Below, piece after piece: positions 1 through 12,779 of a DNA stretch of 64,000 nucleotides (the stretch's first letter is position 1; each line of letters begins with the position of its first letter). The DNA is taken from contig JAGVSM010002731.1 in assembly GCA_022494885.1 (NCBI GenBank), positions 279,492 through 343,491 of the forward strand, read 5' to 3'. The notes beneath the pieces are model-generated. The model made no database searches. It was not told the DNA's origin and saw only the letters and a list, made by a program, of their open reading frames with translations. The position numbers and the translations under genes were made by a program. The stretch comes from Micrasema longulum (Eukaryota > Arthropoda > Insecta > Trichoptera > Brachycentridae).

Positions 1-880
1 CTAATGAGAAAATGTATTTACATATTTATTAGATTAAGGAATATTTTAAAAAATAACCATTTAAAAATAGCTTATTACTCAATCGTACAATAATTGTTAC
101 AATATGGTATTATAGAATGGGGTGGTGCATATGCCAATATATTAAACCCTCTAAACATAGTACAGGTACAAAGATTAATTAATAAACTCTAGACATTCAA
201 TACAGAAAGTCTATATCAAATATTTAAGGTTCATACAGTAGACACTTTTTATAAAATAAATTTTACTTACAAATTTATACAGAAGAAAAAATAAAAGAAT
301 TTGAGATGAATAAGTCACTCAGATACCAACATAATATTAAAATTCCGAAATTCAGTGAAAATAGCTTTGACTTCAAAGATGAAAAAAATTATAATAATCT
401 TCCCAGTGAACTAAAAACTTTTAAAAATGATAAATCAATAAATAAATTTAAGTTAATCTAAACAATTTTTTTAAACACGTGTGAAAACAAGATTTAATTT
501 TAATAAGTATGAATGCATTATTGTTTTAGGTTTTTTCTATATATATCCTTTGTTTTATTTTTTATGTACTCGGATTTAAAATTATTTAAACTCCTATTAA
601 AAAACAAGTAAAACAGTGTAATACCCGTATGCAGAGACAAAACTTAAGGTGAGAAAAGTACATTCTAATTTCAAATGCGGAGAATAACCCAAAGGTGAAG
701 ACAATAGAATGTACTTTCCTCAACCCAAGTTTTGTCTCTGCATACGGGTATTAGTCACTTTCCAAGCACAAGTCTCTTTTTTTGGAGAGTTACGGTAATA
801 ACATTTACTAGATGAATAGAATAGAATATTACAAAAACATGTACTTTTTATGAATTTTATTAATGAAAAAATAAAAAATC
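1..880 (+). mobile_element. Non-LTR retrotransposon 3' end (copy 1), broken
   Basis: This is the C-terminal part of a LINE reverse transcriptase plus its 3' UTR, probably continuing beyond the left edge. In the frame starting at base 10 the translation reads RLRNILKNNHLKIAYYSIVQ, then a stop, then LLQYGIIEWGGAYANILNPL. This is the 'YGI.WGG' block that follows the catalytic domain in Jockey/CR1-like elements. After a further stop and a frame change it gives IKIPKF and YNNLPSELK, then the basic KFK tail near 450. A second copy at 5955-6480 aligns with bases from about 264 onward, including the 3' UTR after the stop. A 131-bp MITE (621-751) interrupts the UTR. Several stops and frameshifts make this a dead copy. 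The clade assignment is an inference. Confidence 0.75.
621..751. mobile_element. Palindromic MITE with TA target duplication
   Basis: This 131-bp insertion has near-perfect inverted ends: ATACCCGTATGCAGAGAC at 621 and its reverse complement ending at 751. The pairing continues for nearly 50 bp per arm with few mismatches. TA dinucleotides flank it (619-620 and 752-753), as expected for Tc1/mariner-type targets. The related LINE copy at about 6330 reads gtgtaagtca across the same point without the insert, so it serves as an empty site. There is no coding capacity. Confidence 0.8.
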
Positions 881-1787
881 TCCCACATAGTGATAACTTG
901 AAAAAAAATGGTTTTTGAGTTGTGTCACTTAAAAAATACATGCGTGATATATTAGTAGCTACAAACCAGATATTTCTGTCCCTAATGAAGTTGCCAGGAA
1001 CATTTCCTGAAATTTAACACCGTCGTGTTAGTTTACTTTATACCACAAATATTATCACTTATTTTTTTGTATTGCAAGTAAATAAAATGTTTTTTTTTGG
1101 TCAATAAACGCCGCATTCCGGCAACGAAACTAAAACTAAACAAACATACAAAACGAAGGCCTAGCGTGCTAAGGGGTCGGAAGTATGTTGCATTAGATAA
1201 ACGGTCAATTAATAATATATTATGCAAATTAGTAATATATTTGAAATAATATTGTGCTATTGTTAAATCATACCGCTGTTATTCCAGTAATAATTGTGAT
1301 TACATAATATTTATGTTAAAGGGTGCTGAGTATGTAAAATGTTTAATGTAATTGTAAATATTATTATTGATTCGGGTTTAGTTAGCAATATCTAAATAAT
1401 TCAGCGGTGCGCAATGGCAAAGTAATTAATGCACGATGGCCAGTTCCGTTGTTGTATTCTGTTTGTGACGGCTTAAGCCTGCTGGAGCTAATTAATTATG
1501 ATTTGTAATAGCAGATGACAGAATCAATCACAAGCACTCGTGTCATTGGCAAGTCATTAACAATATTAAATGGTTGAATTTGGGGATGGCAGTGAAAGGT
1601 AAATTATAGAAGTGAAAAAAAAACAGACATGGGAATTACAAAAAACGTGGTGTTTCCACATTACCTTCTGAAACCAATTTTTCATCTTTATTTAAATGTA
1701 TTTTACTAATTTGTGAGTGTCAAATGTTCCATCTAGGAAGCGAATGATAAGAGGGTTTTAAAAATATGTATAATTATTTTTATTTAT

Positions 1788-2045
1788 TTATTATTGATAA
1801 TTTTTTTCCTTTTTCCCCTTAAGTAATAGTTTTGATTTAAGGTAATTTATAAACAAATGCGTTAATTTCTATTTTTATACATCTTTAGCTTTTTAATTTT
1901 TTTTTTCTATTGAATATGTTCTGTAACTTGAATTATAAAAATAAAACTTTTATTTTATTGGTTGGTTGGAAGAAATTGCCATTTGGCAATAAACCCGCCA
2001 ATGTACAAATAACATTATGTACAAAAAGTTAAATAAATATATAAT
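1788..2045 (+). mobile_element. LINE 3' UTR and tail fragment
   Basis: The segment ends with a short 'ttgccatttggcaataaacccgcc' hairpin-like block and a GTACAAAAAGTTAAATAAATA tail. The same ending, diverged, occurs at 4022-4095. That shape (short GC block, then an AAATAAATAAATA tail) is typical of insect LINE 3' ends. No reverse-transcriptase codons can be seen upstream, so the 5' limit is a guess. Confidence 0.45.
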
Positions 2046-2297
2046 TTATTCTTGAATCATGAAATAACACCTAAACATATTTTTATGTGTGCTCTAAAAA
2101 TAACAATAAAAATATATTTCATTTATAAGTTGTTTTACACGTATGTTTTAACCTTCTGTTACAATTCTGATTTTTTCGTATTGTATTCCCCATATCATTT
2201 TTTTTATCCCGAATATGGTTGTAAAGAAAGAAGTAAGTCCAGTTTGATAGGGCTTTGAATATTTGAGTACTACTCTGCACATTGCAAAACTCTCTCT

Positions 2298-2430
2298 CTT
2301 GAGAACAGGGCTGTCAAAGCGCGGTCCGCGTACCGATTGGGGCCCCCAAGAGATTGGGCCAGGCAGACCAAGTGCCGCGGAACAGAATACTAGGAACGTC
2401 GTGAAAACATTGTTTTATGCAGTAGCCAAA
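2298..2430 (+). mobile_element. hAT-like transposon terminus, solitary
   Basis: CAGGGCTGTCAAAGCGCGGT begins at 2306 and is followed by a GC-rich stretch of about 90 bp. The form CAGGG.TG.CAAA followed by GCGGYCCGCG is typical of animal hAT inverted repeats. A matching right end and an 8-bp duplication were not found, so this is a broken or solitary end. Confidence 0.5.
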
Positions 2431-3860
2431 TAGAAGTGGCAAAGCTTTAGTCGTTGTTATATGTATAAGAAAATACAGCAATATAAAAAAAAGACGTTCA
2501 AAAAGACTAGAGAAATGAACGTATTTAATATTTTTGTGAATTCCTAATATAAAATTAAGGATAGTAACAACTTGAACATAATCATATTACTAGAGAAAAA
2601 GTCAAGATTAGACTCCCATTTAAAAAAGAAAGAGAAGTCACACAATTAAATTTCATACAAAAAGGTAAAAAAATATTATGAAATAAGGGAAAAGAAATAA
2701 TTAATTATGTATTCTCGAATCCATCATTATTTCTATTAAGGATGCTGGATTACAACACCCTCGAATCCCGTCGTCAATTTTTTTCTTGAAAAACATTTCA
2801 ATAAATCTCTAATTTTTACCCTGCGTAAGAATACATTTTTTATATCCTATTTCTCGTAGGGCTGAACTTTCCTATTAGTATGTAAAAAGTAAACACCAAT
2901 TTTCATGGCATAAAAGTATATGTAATATTTATAATAATATCAAATAATATAATTTTACAAAAATTCTGTAATAAATAAATTATTAACGCTGTTTAAAATC
3001 ACTGTCAATTAAATATTTCAAATAAAATTAGAAAACCCGTATCGCGATTTCTTAAAAGCCCAATAGAGACATCTGACGACAAAAATGAAAACTAAATAAT
3101 ATTCGAAAAACACAATCGCAAAGCAATAATATTGCGGAAGGAAATTGCGCTTTTAGAAAGTAGGTATTTTTTGGGCACTTCGTGGATAAGATCGAAATCC
3201 GCCGCATCACAAAGCAGGAAAAATATTATTTTTTTACTCAGTGGACGCTTGCCTAAAACGTACTTAAATCTTGTATCTGGGTGTGCATTTTCCACAGCAA
3301 AACGGTGATGTTGAATTGATACCACGTAATAAAAACGTTCAAATTGTTTCATTTTTCGGTGTGTTGTGTCGTATATTTGAATTGAATTTTTTATGTCGCA
3401 TCTTTAATACGGTCGAGTTTTGGTAAATTTAAGACAGACCCTTTAAGGGTTGTGTAGACGTAGGGTAGACCTAAAGGTAGATTTTTGGTTTGTGGGGGTG
3501 GGGAGGTGATTGATTTACTCTAAACCAACAATTTAACGCTTGAGTTGGTCTGATTCATTGGATTTAGGTTTGTTACTTGCTTGGCGGTCATCCGAGGGAA
3601 AGCAAGGATGACTATTATCTACTAAATTCGATACATTTTTGTATTTCTTTGTTGCCTAATTGACGTGATCGTTAAAATGAGTGACTTTTCAACTGTATTT
3701 AAGTGCTGTTTTTTTTTTCTTTCGTGAATACGGCATTATTTACGATAATATATAAAAAATGTCTTAACACAGAAAATAAATACTGTAGCTGAAAATAACT
3801 TCATTAATTTCATATTTTATTTTACAAACTACAGCTATAAAACATAATATAAATCTTATT
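2430..3860. other. Unassigned AT-rich stretch
   Basis: Nothing recognisable beyond AT-rich sequence. An 86-codon minus frame at 3092-3352 (MKQFERFYYV start) has no familiar motif and is probably chance. Confidence 0.6.
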
Positions 3861-3861
3861 A

Positions 3862-4002
3862 AATATTTGTATATGAACACTTGCTGACTTTTCTATGTCT
3901 ACCGGTTTCTAGACTTACCCTCTCTTTCAAGATTCCAATTTAACCAACATGCAAAACCCACTATACACCATAACGGTAGTTGTTGCACAAAAATTTAAAA
4001 CC
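3862..4002 (-). repeat. Hammerhead-like terminal repeat remnant (family A, copy 1)
   Basis: On the minus strand this reads ...CTTGAAAGAGAG...TCTAGAAACCGGTAGACATAGAAAAGTCAG. It is a diverged member of the repeat also seen at 13420-13566 and 57165-57245. Bases 3959-4002 match 13523-13564 closely (cactat..acc..aacg..agttg.tgcacaaaaattt), so they belong to one family. The GAAAC...GTC arrangement resembles the 3' half of a hammerhead motif, but the core is decayed. Confidence 0.45.
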
Positions 4003-4021
4003 AATATTTTTAAATATCAAG

Positions 4022-4095
4022 ATGGTTGGTTGAATTTGCCATTTAACAATTAGTGCGCATTTGTTATGTACAAAAAGTTAAATAAATAAATAAAA
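4022..4095 (+). mobile_element. LINE 3' tail fragment
   Basis: The stretch ggttggttgaatttgccatt...tgtacaaaaagttaaataaataaataaa is a second copy of the tail ending at 2045. Only the terminal 75 bp or so is recognisable. Confidence 0.5.
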
Positions 4096-5025
4096 ATAAT
4101 TATTCACAATGTGTTGTATTGGTACACCAGATGCAACGTATATTTATAAAAAATACGTGTTAAAACAAATAATAAAATTCGTTTAAGTAGATATTTTAAG
4201 TAAAAAATATAAAATATCGTTGTAAAATGAAATGCATTTTTTTTCATTTGTACATGACTTTTAAATAAATATTTGAATTAAACTATGCTGAGAATGAAAC
4301 AAAGTAATAACTAATTCACGATGCGGACGCATTAAAATTATTTACTCCGAGAACTTTTCCATAAAACTCACAAGTAACAATTTTACAATTCAAAACAAGA
4401 AAAAATATTAGGACTGTAAAGGTGAATGTACTGCATTGTGACACTATTAAAAAATTAACTATAGTTCAACATATCTGTAGAATTGGGTAGTTTGCCTAAC
4501 AAAGCCCGTGCACGAAGTGGCCGTTTTACGGCAGAGTTCGCCAGCCTCTCCTACCGCCATACTAATCTACTCAAGAGATAATTCCTCTTTGATTTACTTG
4601 GCCGACTCCGAGAGACTCTCCAGAAACATGAAATGTCTGAGAAGAGCCCTTTGAAAGGGCGCAGCCTTTCTGAAGAGGCAAACAAATAGTTTTCATTGTT
4701 TGGTAATACGAAAATATTCCTGATCGTTTTATCATGATGGAAAAATGAAAACTGCAAAAGACGCTGTTATCTTATTCTAGTAATTTGAAGGTATACATAT
4801 TTTTTTAATTATTTTTTTAGCTGCAGCTGCAGAGTAAACTTTATTTGCGAATATCATGTTGCTTTTGAGGCCAATTTTACAGCGGTCCTAGTTTGTACAT
4901 AAGTAACTAGTTTACTGTAAATACGCTTACAAAATAATTTAGATTCAACAATGTTTTTTTAGGTTCAAATGATTTAATCCAGGCAGGATATCACTTCTTA
5001 GGGAGTTATAAAGATCTAAATTAAT

Positions 5026-5190
5026 TTATTGGGTTTACGACCTGTCATTTGCTAGTTTAAGGGCCACTTTCACGCTGTATTACATTCAATATTCTGCTTA
5101 TGTTTAAATATCCACATTTCTTCGACTATTCCATCTGCCGACTCTTGTGATGTAATATACCTGAAACCTTTATTGTGCCTAGAATTACAT
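5026..5190 (+). repeat. Family B fold-back repeat, copy 1 (diverged)
   Basis: This matches the dispersed repeat whose centre is 'gacctgtcattggctggttt' followed by 'aagtggccactttacac' (best copies 37725-38015, 43330-43550, 48205-48433). The later blocks 'ctgcttatgtttaaatatcc' and 'ctgaaaccttta' are also present. It is non-coding. Confidence 0.65.
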
Positions 5191-5954
5191 TCCCAAAAAT
5201 CTTTTCCCCTTCTGTTACAATAATTAGAATTTAAAAAAAACGTTTTACGTCATAGTTTGAAAGCCATTTAATTTTCAGAGAAATCCGTTATTCAGTATTA
5301 TTGTTTTATATTAATACCTGAGTATTTAAAAAAATTGAGCTCCTAATTTTTTTCTTTACAAAAAATTTCAACTCACTTAAAAGTTTTAAAAACAAAAATT
5401 TATATGTTAATGTTCGATCATGGACAGCATTATGTAAAATATAATGTGAACATTTAAACTACCCTATGACAAAACGTACATCCAATAAATGCTTGGAGAT
5501 AAATTTCCGATGCAAAGCTTAAATAAGTAGGTATGTCATAATAGATTTAATAAAGACAATATCATACAGTATACACCATCAGGTGCGTTTAGTAATAATA
5601 TAATTTCTCATTTTGCTTGCAACGCAAGAAGTGCAGAATGGCATAAATCTTACGCGCCACTCCGTAAAAGTTTTCATTGGTCGCACGAACCGGAAGTCAG
5701 GTGCTTTCAAACGGTGGAAATGTAACGGAAGAAGAAAACACATACAAGCGGCACAATACCTGTCCCAGTGTTGCCACACCTTGATGAAAAAGCTGGGAAA
5801 TTACACCAAAAGGATATATTCAAACCGTTTTTGAAAGATGCACAGATTCTCGTAAAATTACAATATATTTAGGCAATGAATTTGGCGCTATTGATATCTT
5901 TTGTTGTTTAATATCAAAACTCTAGGAAATGCTTTTAACAAGGGTATATTTTAT

Positions 5955-6480
5955 CATTATACAAATTTATAAAGAAGAAAAAATAAAGGAATTTGAATTG
6001 AATGAAGTCACTAAGATACCAAAATAATATTAAAATTCCTAAATTCCACACAAGTCATGGTCAAAATAGCTTTGTCTTCAAAGGTGTAAAATATATGTAT
6101 AATAATCTCCCCAATGAAATAAAAATAATATATTAATAAATAAATTTAAAGTAAATCTGAAGAAACGTGAACACGTGTACACGTGTAAAAACTGGATTAA
6201 ATGTTAATTTGTAGGAATGTGTAATTATTTTATGTTTTTTCTTTATATATCCTATGTTTTATTTATTTTTCTCATATACTCGTATATTCAAAATTATATA
6301 AACTCTTATAAATAAACAACGACAACAGTGTAAGTCAGTCTCCAAGCACAAGAGTTAGTCTCTTTTTTTGGAGTGTTACAGTGATAACATTTACTAGATG
6401 TATAAAAGTAGATCTGTATAGAATTTTTTTAAATTATGTACCTTTTATGAAATTTATTAATAATAAAAAAATAATTTATT
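5955..6480 (+). mobile_element. Non-LTR retrotransposon 3' end (copy 2), empty site for the MITE
   Basis: This aligns with 264-870 of copy 1. It shares the IKIPKF block, a 'GQNSFVFKGVKYMYNNLPNE' block, the acacgtgt stretch and the UTR from 'tctccaagcacaag' to a poly-A-like 'aataataaaaaaataa' end. It lacks the 131-bp MITE found in copy 1. The frame is lost after NNLPNEIK, so it is non-functional. The Y-NNLP-E motif is the usual C-terminal signature of CR1/Jockey-like reverse-transcriptase ORFs. Confidence 0.75.
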
Positions 6481-6484
6481 AGGT

Positions 6485-8605
6485 CTGATTGCGAATTGTG
6501 TGGGTATGCTTGGGGTCAAGTATTTTCACAGCTTCTACATCCTTTTACTCACAACCACTGTTCACTTCCAACTTCAGTATCTTTTGATCACCCGCCACAT
6601 TAAGACCTAGTGTTGTACATCGTGCATTTCATAAAACTTTGTTTCTACCAACCACTCGTGTTGATCTTCAGGTCGGAGTCTGCCATGGTGTTGCCTCTCG
6701 CAAGTGTCAAGTGGGACCTGGCAAGTCCACCAAGAACGAGGATAAGGTTAATAGCAATCCTTCCTAATACATCTCATTTGCTGGGGTTGTGACCGATTGA
6801 CCGAAATTACAACATGCATTTACACTGAAGTTACAGAGCGCATGAGCGGTTAGAAATATGTACGATATTAACAGATGAAATTTAATTTAGAAATAATTTT
6901 ACAGTAAATTTAATTTATACAATATGAAAACTAATATTACCAATCGTCTTGCAGCTACAAAGCGAAATCTAGACACTTAAAAATTACTTTAAAAATTCAT
7001 AATAATTTATTATTATTTATGTTTTGCTTTGCTCGTGCTAATCTTTATAGACCCGTAGGGGGGTAATATGAAATGTGTTTTTTTAAGCTTTTTGATCCCC
7101 ATAACAGTTTGTTTTCATATAACAGACACATAAAAATATACGACTCGTATTATTATGAAGTAAGCGTATTATAACCAAAAACAAGGAATTAATATATATT
7201 TTAATTACATATTTTTAAATATAATTTACAGAATATATGTTTATGATAACTTAATTCAAAGAATATTTATTTTTTATGTAAACTTATGCAGTTTCATGCA
7301 ACTAAGATTAATCATAACGATTATAAAAAAAACATTATAAATCGTTTTTTAGCGGTTTGTCACTGGGTGTTTTTTGCACCAAATTACATAAGCTTCTCGT
7401 GTTTTTAAATTGAGAATATTTTGATTATTTCCAAATATTAAAACAATAGAAGAAGTAAAAATCTACATGGGTAAAATGGTAAAAGACACAAAAATTGTTG
7501 AGTGGTCACTTAATCCAACTAATGACAGTTTTCTATATTCTTCGCAGAAATGTTCTGTTAAGATAAATACTTTTTTATTTGTTTTTTTTTCCTGCTGAAT
7601 GTAATACAAACAATTCCAAAACAAAACGTGAAAATCAAACGGTGTCTTACTCTGAGCATACTTCCGTAATAGTCGCACTGTACAAAGTAGTACTTATTTA
7701 GCAGATTGCTTCTCTTTAAGTTTTTCTTTAATACAGCGAGAGATGGTGGGGACGAGTTCTTTCTCTGGGAGAATTAGGAATATCTGCTCTGAGTGGAGTA
7801 ATGAAACATTCATATGATGGCGATGGTGGGACAAACTCCCTTATTACTTAGACTTAATTTGTTTCGCGCGAAAGCACTTTCATTTGTAGCGTTTTTGATT
7901 AGTGAATGGAAGAAAGAGAGCCTGTTTATACGGAGAGCTTGGTTAACTCACATATATATATGTGTGTGTTGCGAACCTACCCACTGGCCAACACTACAAA
8001 TACCAATTATTCATATTTTTAATTAGCATGCTAATTTATTTAAATTAATTAAAAAGCTTAATTAGATATGCTAATTTAGAAAAAAATTCTTTCTGTGTGA
8101 AGAATGGAAATAAAAAAATATTTTTCAAAAAATCAAAATTTATTAATTTTAAAGTAAGAATGCCATGTTAATCACAATAATTAAAAGTTGCATAATTAGT
8201 AAAAGGATTTCGGTAGTCAGATAGCAGAAGGGATTATCTGTATTTTTTCTGTTTTTTAGTTGTCAATAGTTTCATATTTCAGATACACATAGAAAGAAAA
8301 TAAACAGCATCATTTAAAATGGTAATTCATTATTAAAAAGCAATACTAAAATATTTTAGTTTACGGATTAAAGTCTTGAAATTGAGTCGTTTTTCAGTTC
8401 TCCTGAACATTTTTAAAAATTACAGATGGTTTTTTCTACCATCTGACTACCAATTTGTTCACTAACTGTTATGAAATCCTATACTTTCAGGCTTTAAAAT
8501 TTCACATATTTCCTGAAAACGCCCTCAAAAATCCTTATTTTAATCAGTGTTGATGATGGAAAATAACCAAAGTATATTAAAGTGATACTTAAGGTACTGA
8601 AGACA
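6485..8605. other. Unassigned stretch
   Basis: No repeat or gene recognised. A slightly GC-richer patch at 6540-6800 and a (ta)n/(tg)n run at about 7950-7970 are the only local features. Confidence 0.5.
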
Positions 8606-8609
8606 ATAA

Positions 8610-8860
8610 AGCAAAAAAAAACTTGAGTGCTTTAGGCATGTAATGATAGGCAAATAATATAACATTTTCCAAGTCATTCTATTACGAGGGATTGAAGAAA
8701 GATGCAGTGCAGGTAGAAGGCGCATCTCTTGGCTTAAGAGCTTGTGTGACTGGTTCTATTGCAGCACTCAGTCTTTGTTCAGGGCAGCTGCCAACAAAGC
8801 AAAAATTGCTGCGATGGTTTTCAACCCCTATCGGGGAGAAGAAAGAAAAGAAGAATAATT
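8610..8860 (+). mobile_element. LINE reverse-transcriptase C-terminus with GAA-rich end
   Basis: The frame from 8625 gives ECFRHVMIGK, one stop, then YNIFQVILLRGIEERCSAGR, RRISWLKSLCDWFYCSTQSL and FRAAANKAKIAAMVFNPYRG. The blocks 'GRRRISWLK.L..WF' and 'LFRAAANK..IA.M' form the conserved C-terminus of an abundant arthropod LINE ORF. The end runs into gaagaaagaaaagaagaa, the usual simple-repeat 3' end of that group. Only about 75 codons remain, with one internal stop. Clade is not assigned. Confidence 0.75.
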
Positions 8861-8869
8861 AAAGTGATC

Positions 8870-11635
8870 CGACTGCGTGACTCGAGTCTAAAAACACTTT
8901 GACATGTCTTATCAAAAAAATCACTTGAATTGATAAAAATGGACGAAAAACAAATGAGTTTTTTGCTTTAAACGATATTTTTTGACTAAGGCCACTTTGA
9001 AAAATCACTTTTCAAATATGAATAAGATAAGGCTTACTTAGGGCTGCAGTCTTTAAGATAAAAAGTAAATCTTTTTTTTAAATTTTTCTTTTTTATTCAT
9101 TACCTTTTAATCATTAGAACCAATTTTACTGAACTATTTTGTATTTATATGAGTAGCAATGTACCTACGTTTAGCCTAAATTTCAAGAGGTGTAATCTTC
9201 CGGTAGAAAAGTATTATATTAAAGTTGTATAAAACTTTACAAGTATTTGAAAAGAAAAATACCTTAAAAAAGGTTATCTTTCTTATGTTAATTTAGTGAC
9301 GCGATTTTGGAAAACGGTGTTTTAAAATAAATAGAAAAATTGTTTTTTTCCTTACGGTTTATCTAAGTACAACCTTACAAAAAAAACAAAACAACAAAAT
9401 TCCTTTATGTGTAAAGATATCAAATTGTAAGCTCAAATGCTTAAAAGTATGAAGAATAAAAAAAATCAATTAATAAAAAAACAAATATTAAATGTTTATT
9501 GGAATAATGTAAATTGATGAAAATTACTTTTTAACATCAATTGATGATACACAAATGTTAATATTTACTTATTTTGGGAAATAAATAAAAATAAAATAAA
9601 TATATATTACATCGCTGCTGAATCGTTTTAACGTTCATAATTCATCAGGTCATTATACAAATTTAAAAAAATAATTAAACAATTAAAAACTTGTTGCCAA
9701 ATTCAGGTTGTGCACGGTTTAGACTCATATCCTAGACCTCTCTAATTCAGAACATATATAAATACTAAGAAAATTGTTTGAATGGAATAAATTATTATGT
9801 TGTCATTATAAAAAAATATTTTACACATTATAAAAATAATTAAATAGACTTTCGTGTACTGTTGTATCATCCTAGGAGAAAAGGAGTTTTCTCCAAAAGC
9901 TATGCAGCCGCGTTGTGCTGACACGTTTTCTTATTCACCAATGATTTACGTATAGAAGTGTTACGAAGTGAACTTCGATTGTATTAATAAAATAACCAAG
10001 TATTACATAGCAACCTGATTACAAGTACTTTCCAACATTTTCAATTTATTAACTAAGCGATTTAACACAGATTAAAAAATACATCTACAATTTGTTTTCA
10101 TGTAACAAGGTCATAGTTATTAATAGAAAAAAATATCTTATTTTTGAACTTATACCTTTGCATCTTTATGCATTTATTTATTTTAATGTGTTTCTTATCT
10201 TACATTGTTTGATATAAAATAATTAAAAATTATATCCAGTTATAAAAAAGAATGAACGCTCGGATGCACAATCAAAACATAAAATGAAAAACATGAAACT
10301 AATTAAAAATGGGGTCAAAAAGGCACTTAACGCAAATTGTTTTTTGCTCTGATTAAAATTACGCTAAAAATTTATTAATATTTCAGATATGAACAAGTAA
10401 AGATTAGTTTTTTAAGTGAATAATTGGTGTGATAAAACAATTCATTTTTAAGAGATTATTCTGAAAAAAACAATATTTCATTATTTCGTATTGTTTACAT
10501 CAACCCTTTACCACCCAATTTTCTAGTTCTAACTAAAAATATTTATTCGTGTATGTTTATAAAAACACGTTTTTTTAATTTTTTATTTTGTAGACAATTA
10601 CTGTATTTTATTCCAACAGGGATGAATCCGTTGAGAATATGAAAATCTTGGTCTCATCACTGCGTAACGTTCACCATTATTTAAAATCTACAAATATAAA
10701 AATACAATTTTAAATTAAAAAAAACATACAATAATACTAGAAACGCTATTTTATCTCTTCTATTGTCTTTAAATTTTACGGCAAAATTTCTTGAAAATGT
10801 ATAAAAAAAATATTTGAATAAAAACTAAGTTCTTTGAACGGCATTACTATTTCATATGAATCAACCAACGACAAGAGAGTTCTGAAATATTTCCGGTTTA
10901 CGGTAAGGCAACGGACCAATCGACAGAAAAAACCTAGGAGAAGCCGAAGAGAACTTGAGACGTCACACGCGAAGTAATATAAAAAATACAAAACATTACA
11001 AAATCATGGTGCTGATAATACGACACATATTTTTTTAAATATTTAATTTAGTTTTATGGTGTTTTAACAACTCAAAAAAACCCATTGAACTTCCTCGTTA
11101 CTATTCTAAAACTCTATAAGATAATGTAAATAATTATGGAAAAATCAAGCGACACCTGTCGATGAAGGGTTGAAAAAAATACCTTAAAGTACTTTTTTTA
11201 CTTGAAATCATCTTATCTGTGAAATACAATTTGTTAACATAGTGGAACGAAATATTTCTGTAACTTTTCCGCCAGTCCTTTGTTTTGAAATGAAAGTTAA
11301 GAAATTTAAACAGTAAATACTTGGACAGACTGGATAGTTTTATCAAGAGAAACTTCCAACTGTCTACTCTATTGAGATGTGTTGGAAGTTGGAAGTTGTG
11401 CGGAGAAAGAAACGAATATCTTGTCAATATGCGATACTATGGTGCATTCTGCATGTTGCATTCTGCGTTACGATTCCTACCAAAGGCGAGCGCAAACATG
11501 TCCTAACATGTCAAAAAGTTTCGATTCAAAATAGATATGTAGTTTTCGTAGGATTTTTTTATTTAAAAGACGGTGAAAAAAAAATGTATTTTCTTTAATG
11601 TTAGTATAGATTTTAATTGTTTCGTAATAAGGATC
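8870..11635. other. Unassigned AT-rich stretch
   Basis: Very AT-rich with many short A or T runs. No gene, clear repeat or terminal structure was seen. The 97-codon minus frame at 11134-11427 resembles nothing known. Confidence 0.55.
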
Positions 11636-11639
11636 ATCC

Positions 11640-11757
11640 AATGAAAAATAGCACGTTACAAAAAAGGTCCTGCCTAAACACAGGAAATTCTTAGCTAGTT
11701 GGAACCTAAAACAGTGAACCTATGTACATTGCAAAAACAGACAAATAAATAAATAAA
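11640..11757 (+). mobile_element. LINE 3' tail fragment
   Basis: A (aaat)n tail (acaaataaataaataaatg) closes a UTR-like stretch containing 'acctatgtacattgcaaaaa'. No coding remnant was seen. It is identified by tail form only. Confidence 0.35.
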
Positions 11758-11791
11758 TGAAATTTCTTGTTGCAAGTTCGTTGGAAGAAAT

Positions 11792-12110
11792 ACGGAAGTC
11801 TAGACATTTACAGAGCTTACGACCTGTCACCGGCTAGGTTGAATGACCACTTTTCACACTTGTATCACTCACCATTTTGTCTATAATTGGACATGAATAT
11901 TTCTTCAATTTTTCCGTCTGTTGGTTTTTGTGAAGTTAAAGAGAAAAAAGAAAGGTGAATAATCAACAAGTTAAAAAATATATGGAAGTTGAAACATAGG
12001 CAGAATTCTGAGTGTTACCAAGTGTGTAAAGTGGCCACATAGATGCCTAGATTTCCATATTCCCACTTTCAAAATATTTTCATCCGTGTTTTAATATGTT
12101 AATCTTGAGG
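11792..12110. repeat. Family B repeat in fold-back arrangement
   Basis: Two family B segments face each other. The plus copy is at 11792-11945 (cgacctgtcaccggctaggt, ...ttcttcaatttttccgtctg). The minus copy is at 11984-12110 (ggcagaattctgagtgttac, gtgtaaagtggccac, atgcctagatttccatattc). About 40 bp lie between them. The same facing arrangement occurs at 48205-48433. Confidence 0.65.
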
Positions 12111-12779
12111 GCAGAGAGTTTCGAATTGGTATTTGTGCATAGTTTTTCTGTGACTCTTTTGCAAATGCTTTTCCGATATTGTGCGACAAAGACTTCTGCA
12201 CGTCGGATTGATCGAACAAGAAACAATTTGTCAATAAAGCAAAACGATAGAGATACGTTAATTGTAAATATCTAAAGTGTGAAAAAAATCAGTGCTCTAG
12301 TGCCGTAATCCAGGAATTAATACGGGAATACGTTTTTATGAATAACAGTCTGACCACGTTTCCACTTAATGACTCCTTCTATGTAAAATCCAGTCCTTTG
12401 GACAAAATCAAAATATTGTTGAAATGACATTAATAGACTAATGAACCAATCACTGATCATTACACCACTGCTGTTGGTATTAAAACTACAGTTCGCCACC
12501 CAAAAAAGTCGATAACTTATCAAATTACATTTTTTTAGTTTCATATTTTTTTTAATTATCGTATTTTCATATATTATTCAATTTTGTATTAATTTTCTTT
12601 AGACATCTCTAGTAAAAATGTGTAAAATGTTTTATGATAAAAAAAATAACTCTGTCTACCTCAGAACAGGTATTTACTACCTAGTGAGAATGGACAGTGC
12701 CTAATATGTTTGGTTATGTTTTAATTTTGCTTATTTGTTTATTATTTTACCTTCTACACTGTTTTTTAAACGGAATATA

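Noticed and set aside
5613..5834. 73-codon basic plus ORF and the overlapping minus ORF
   Set aside because: Both strands are open over the same bases, neither resembles a known family, and there is no supporting structure.
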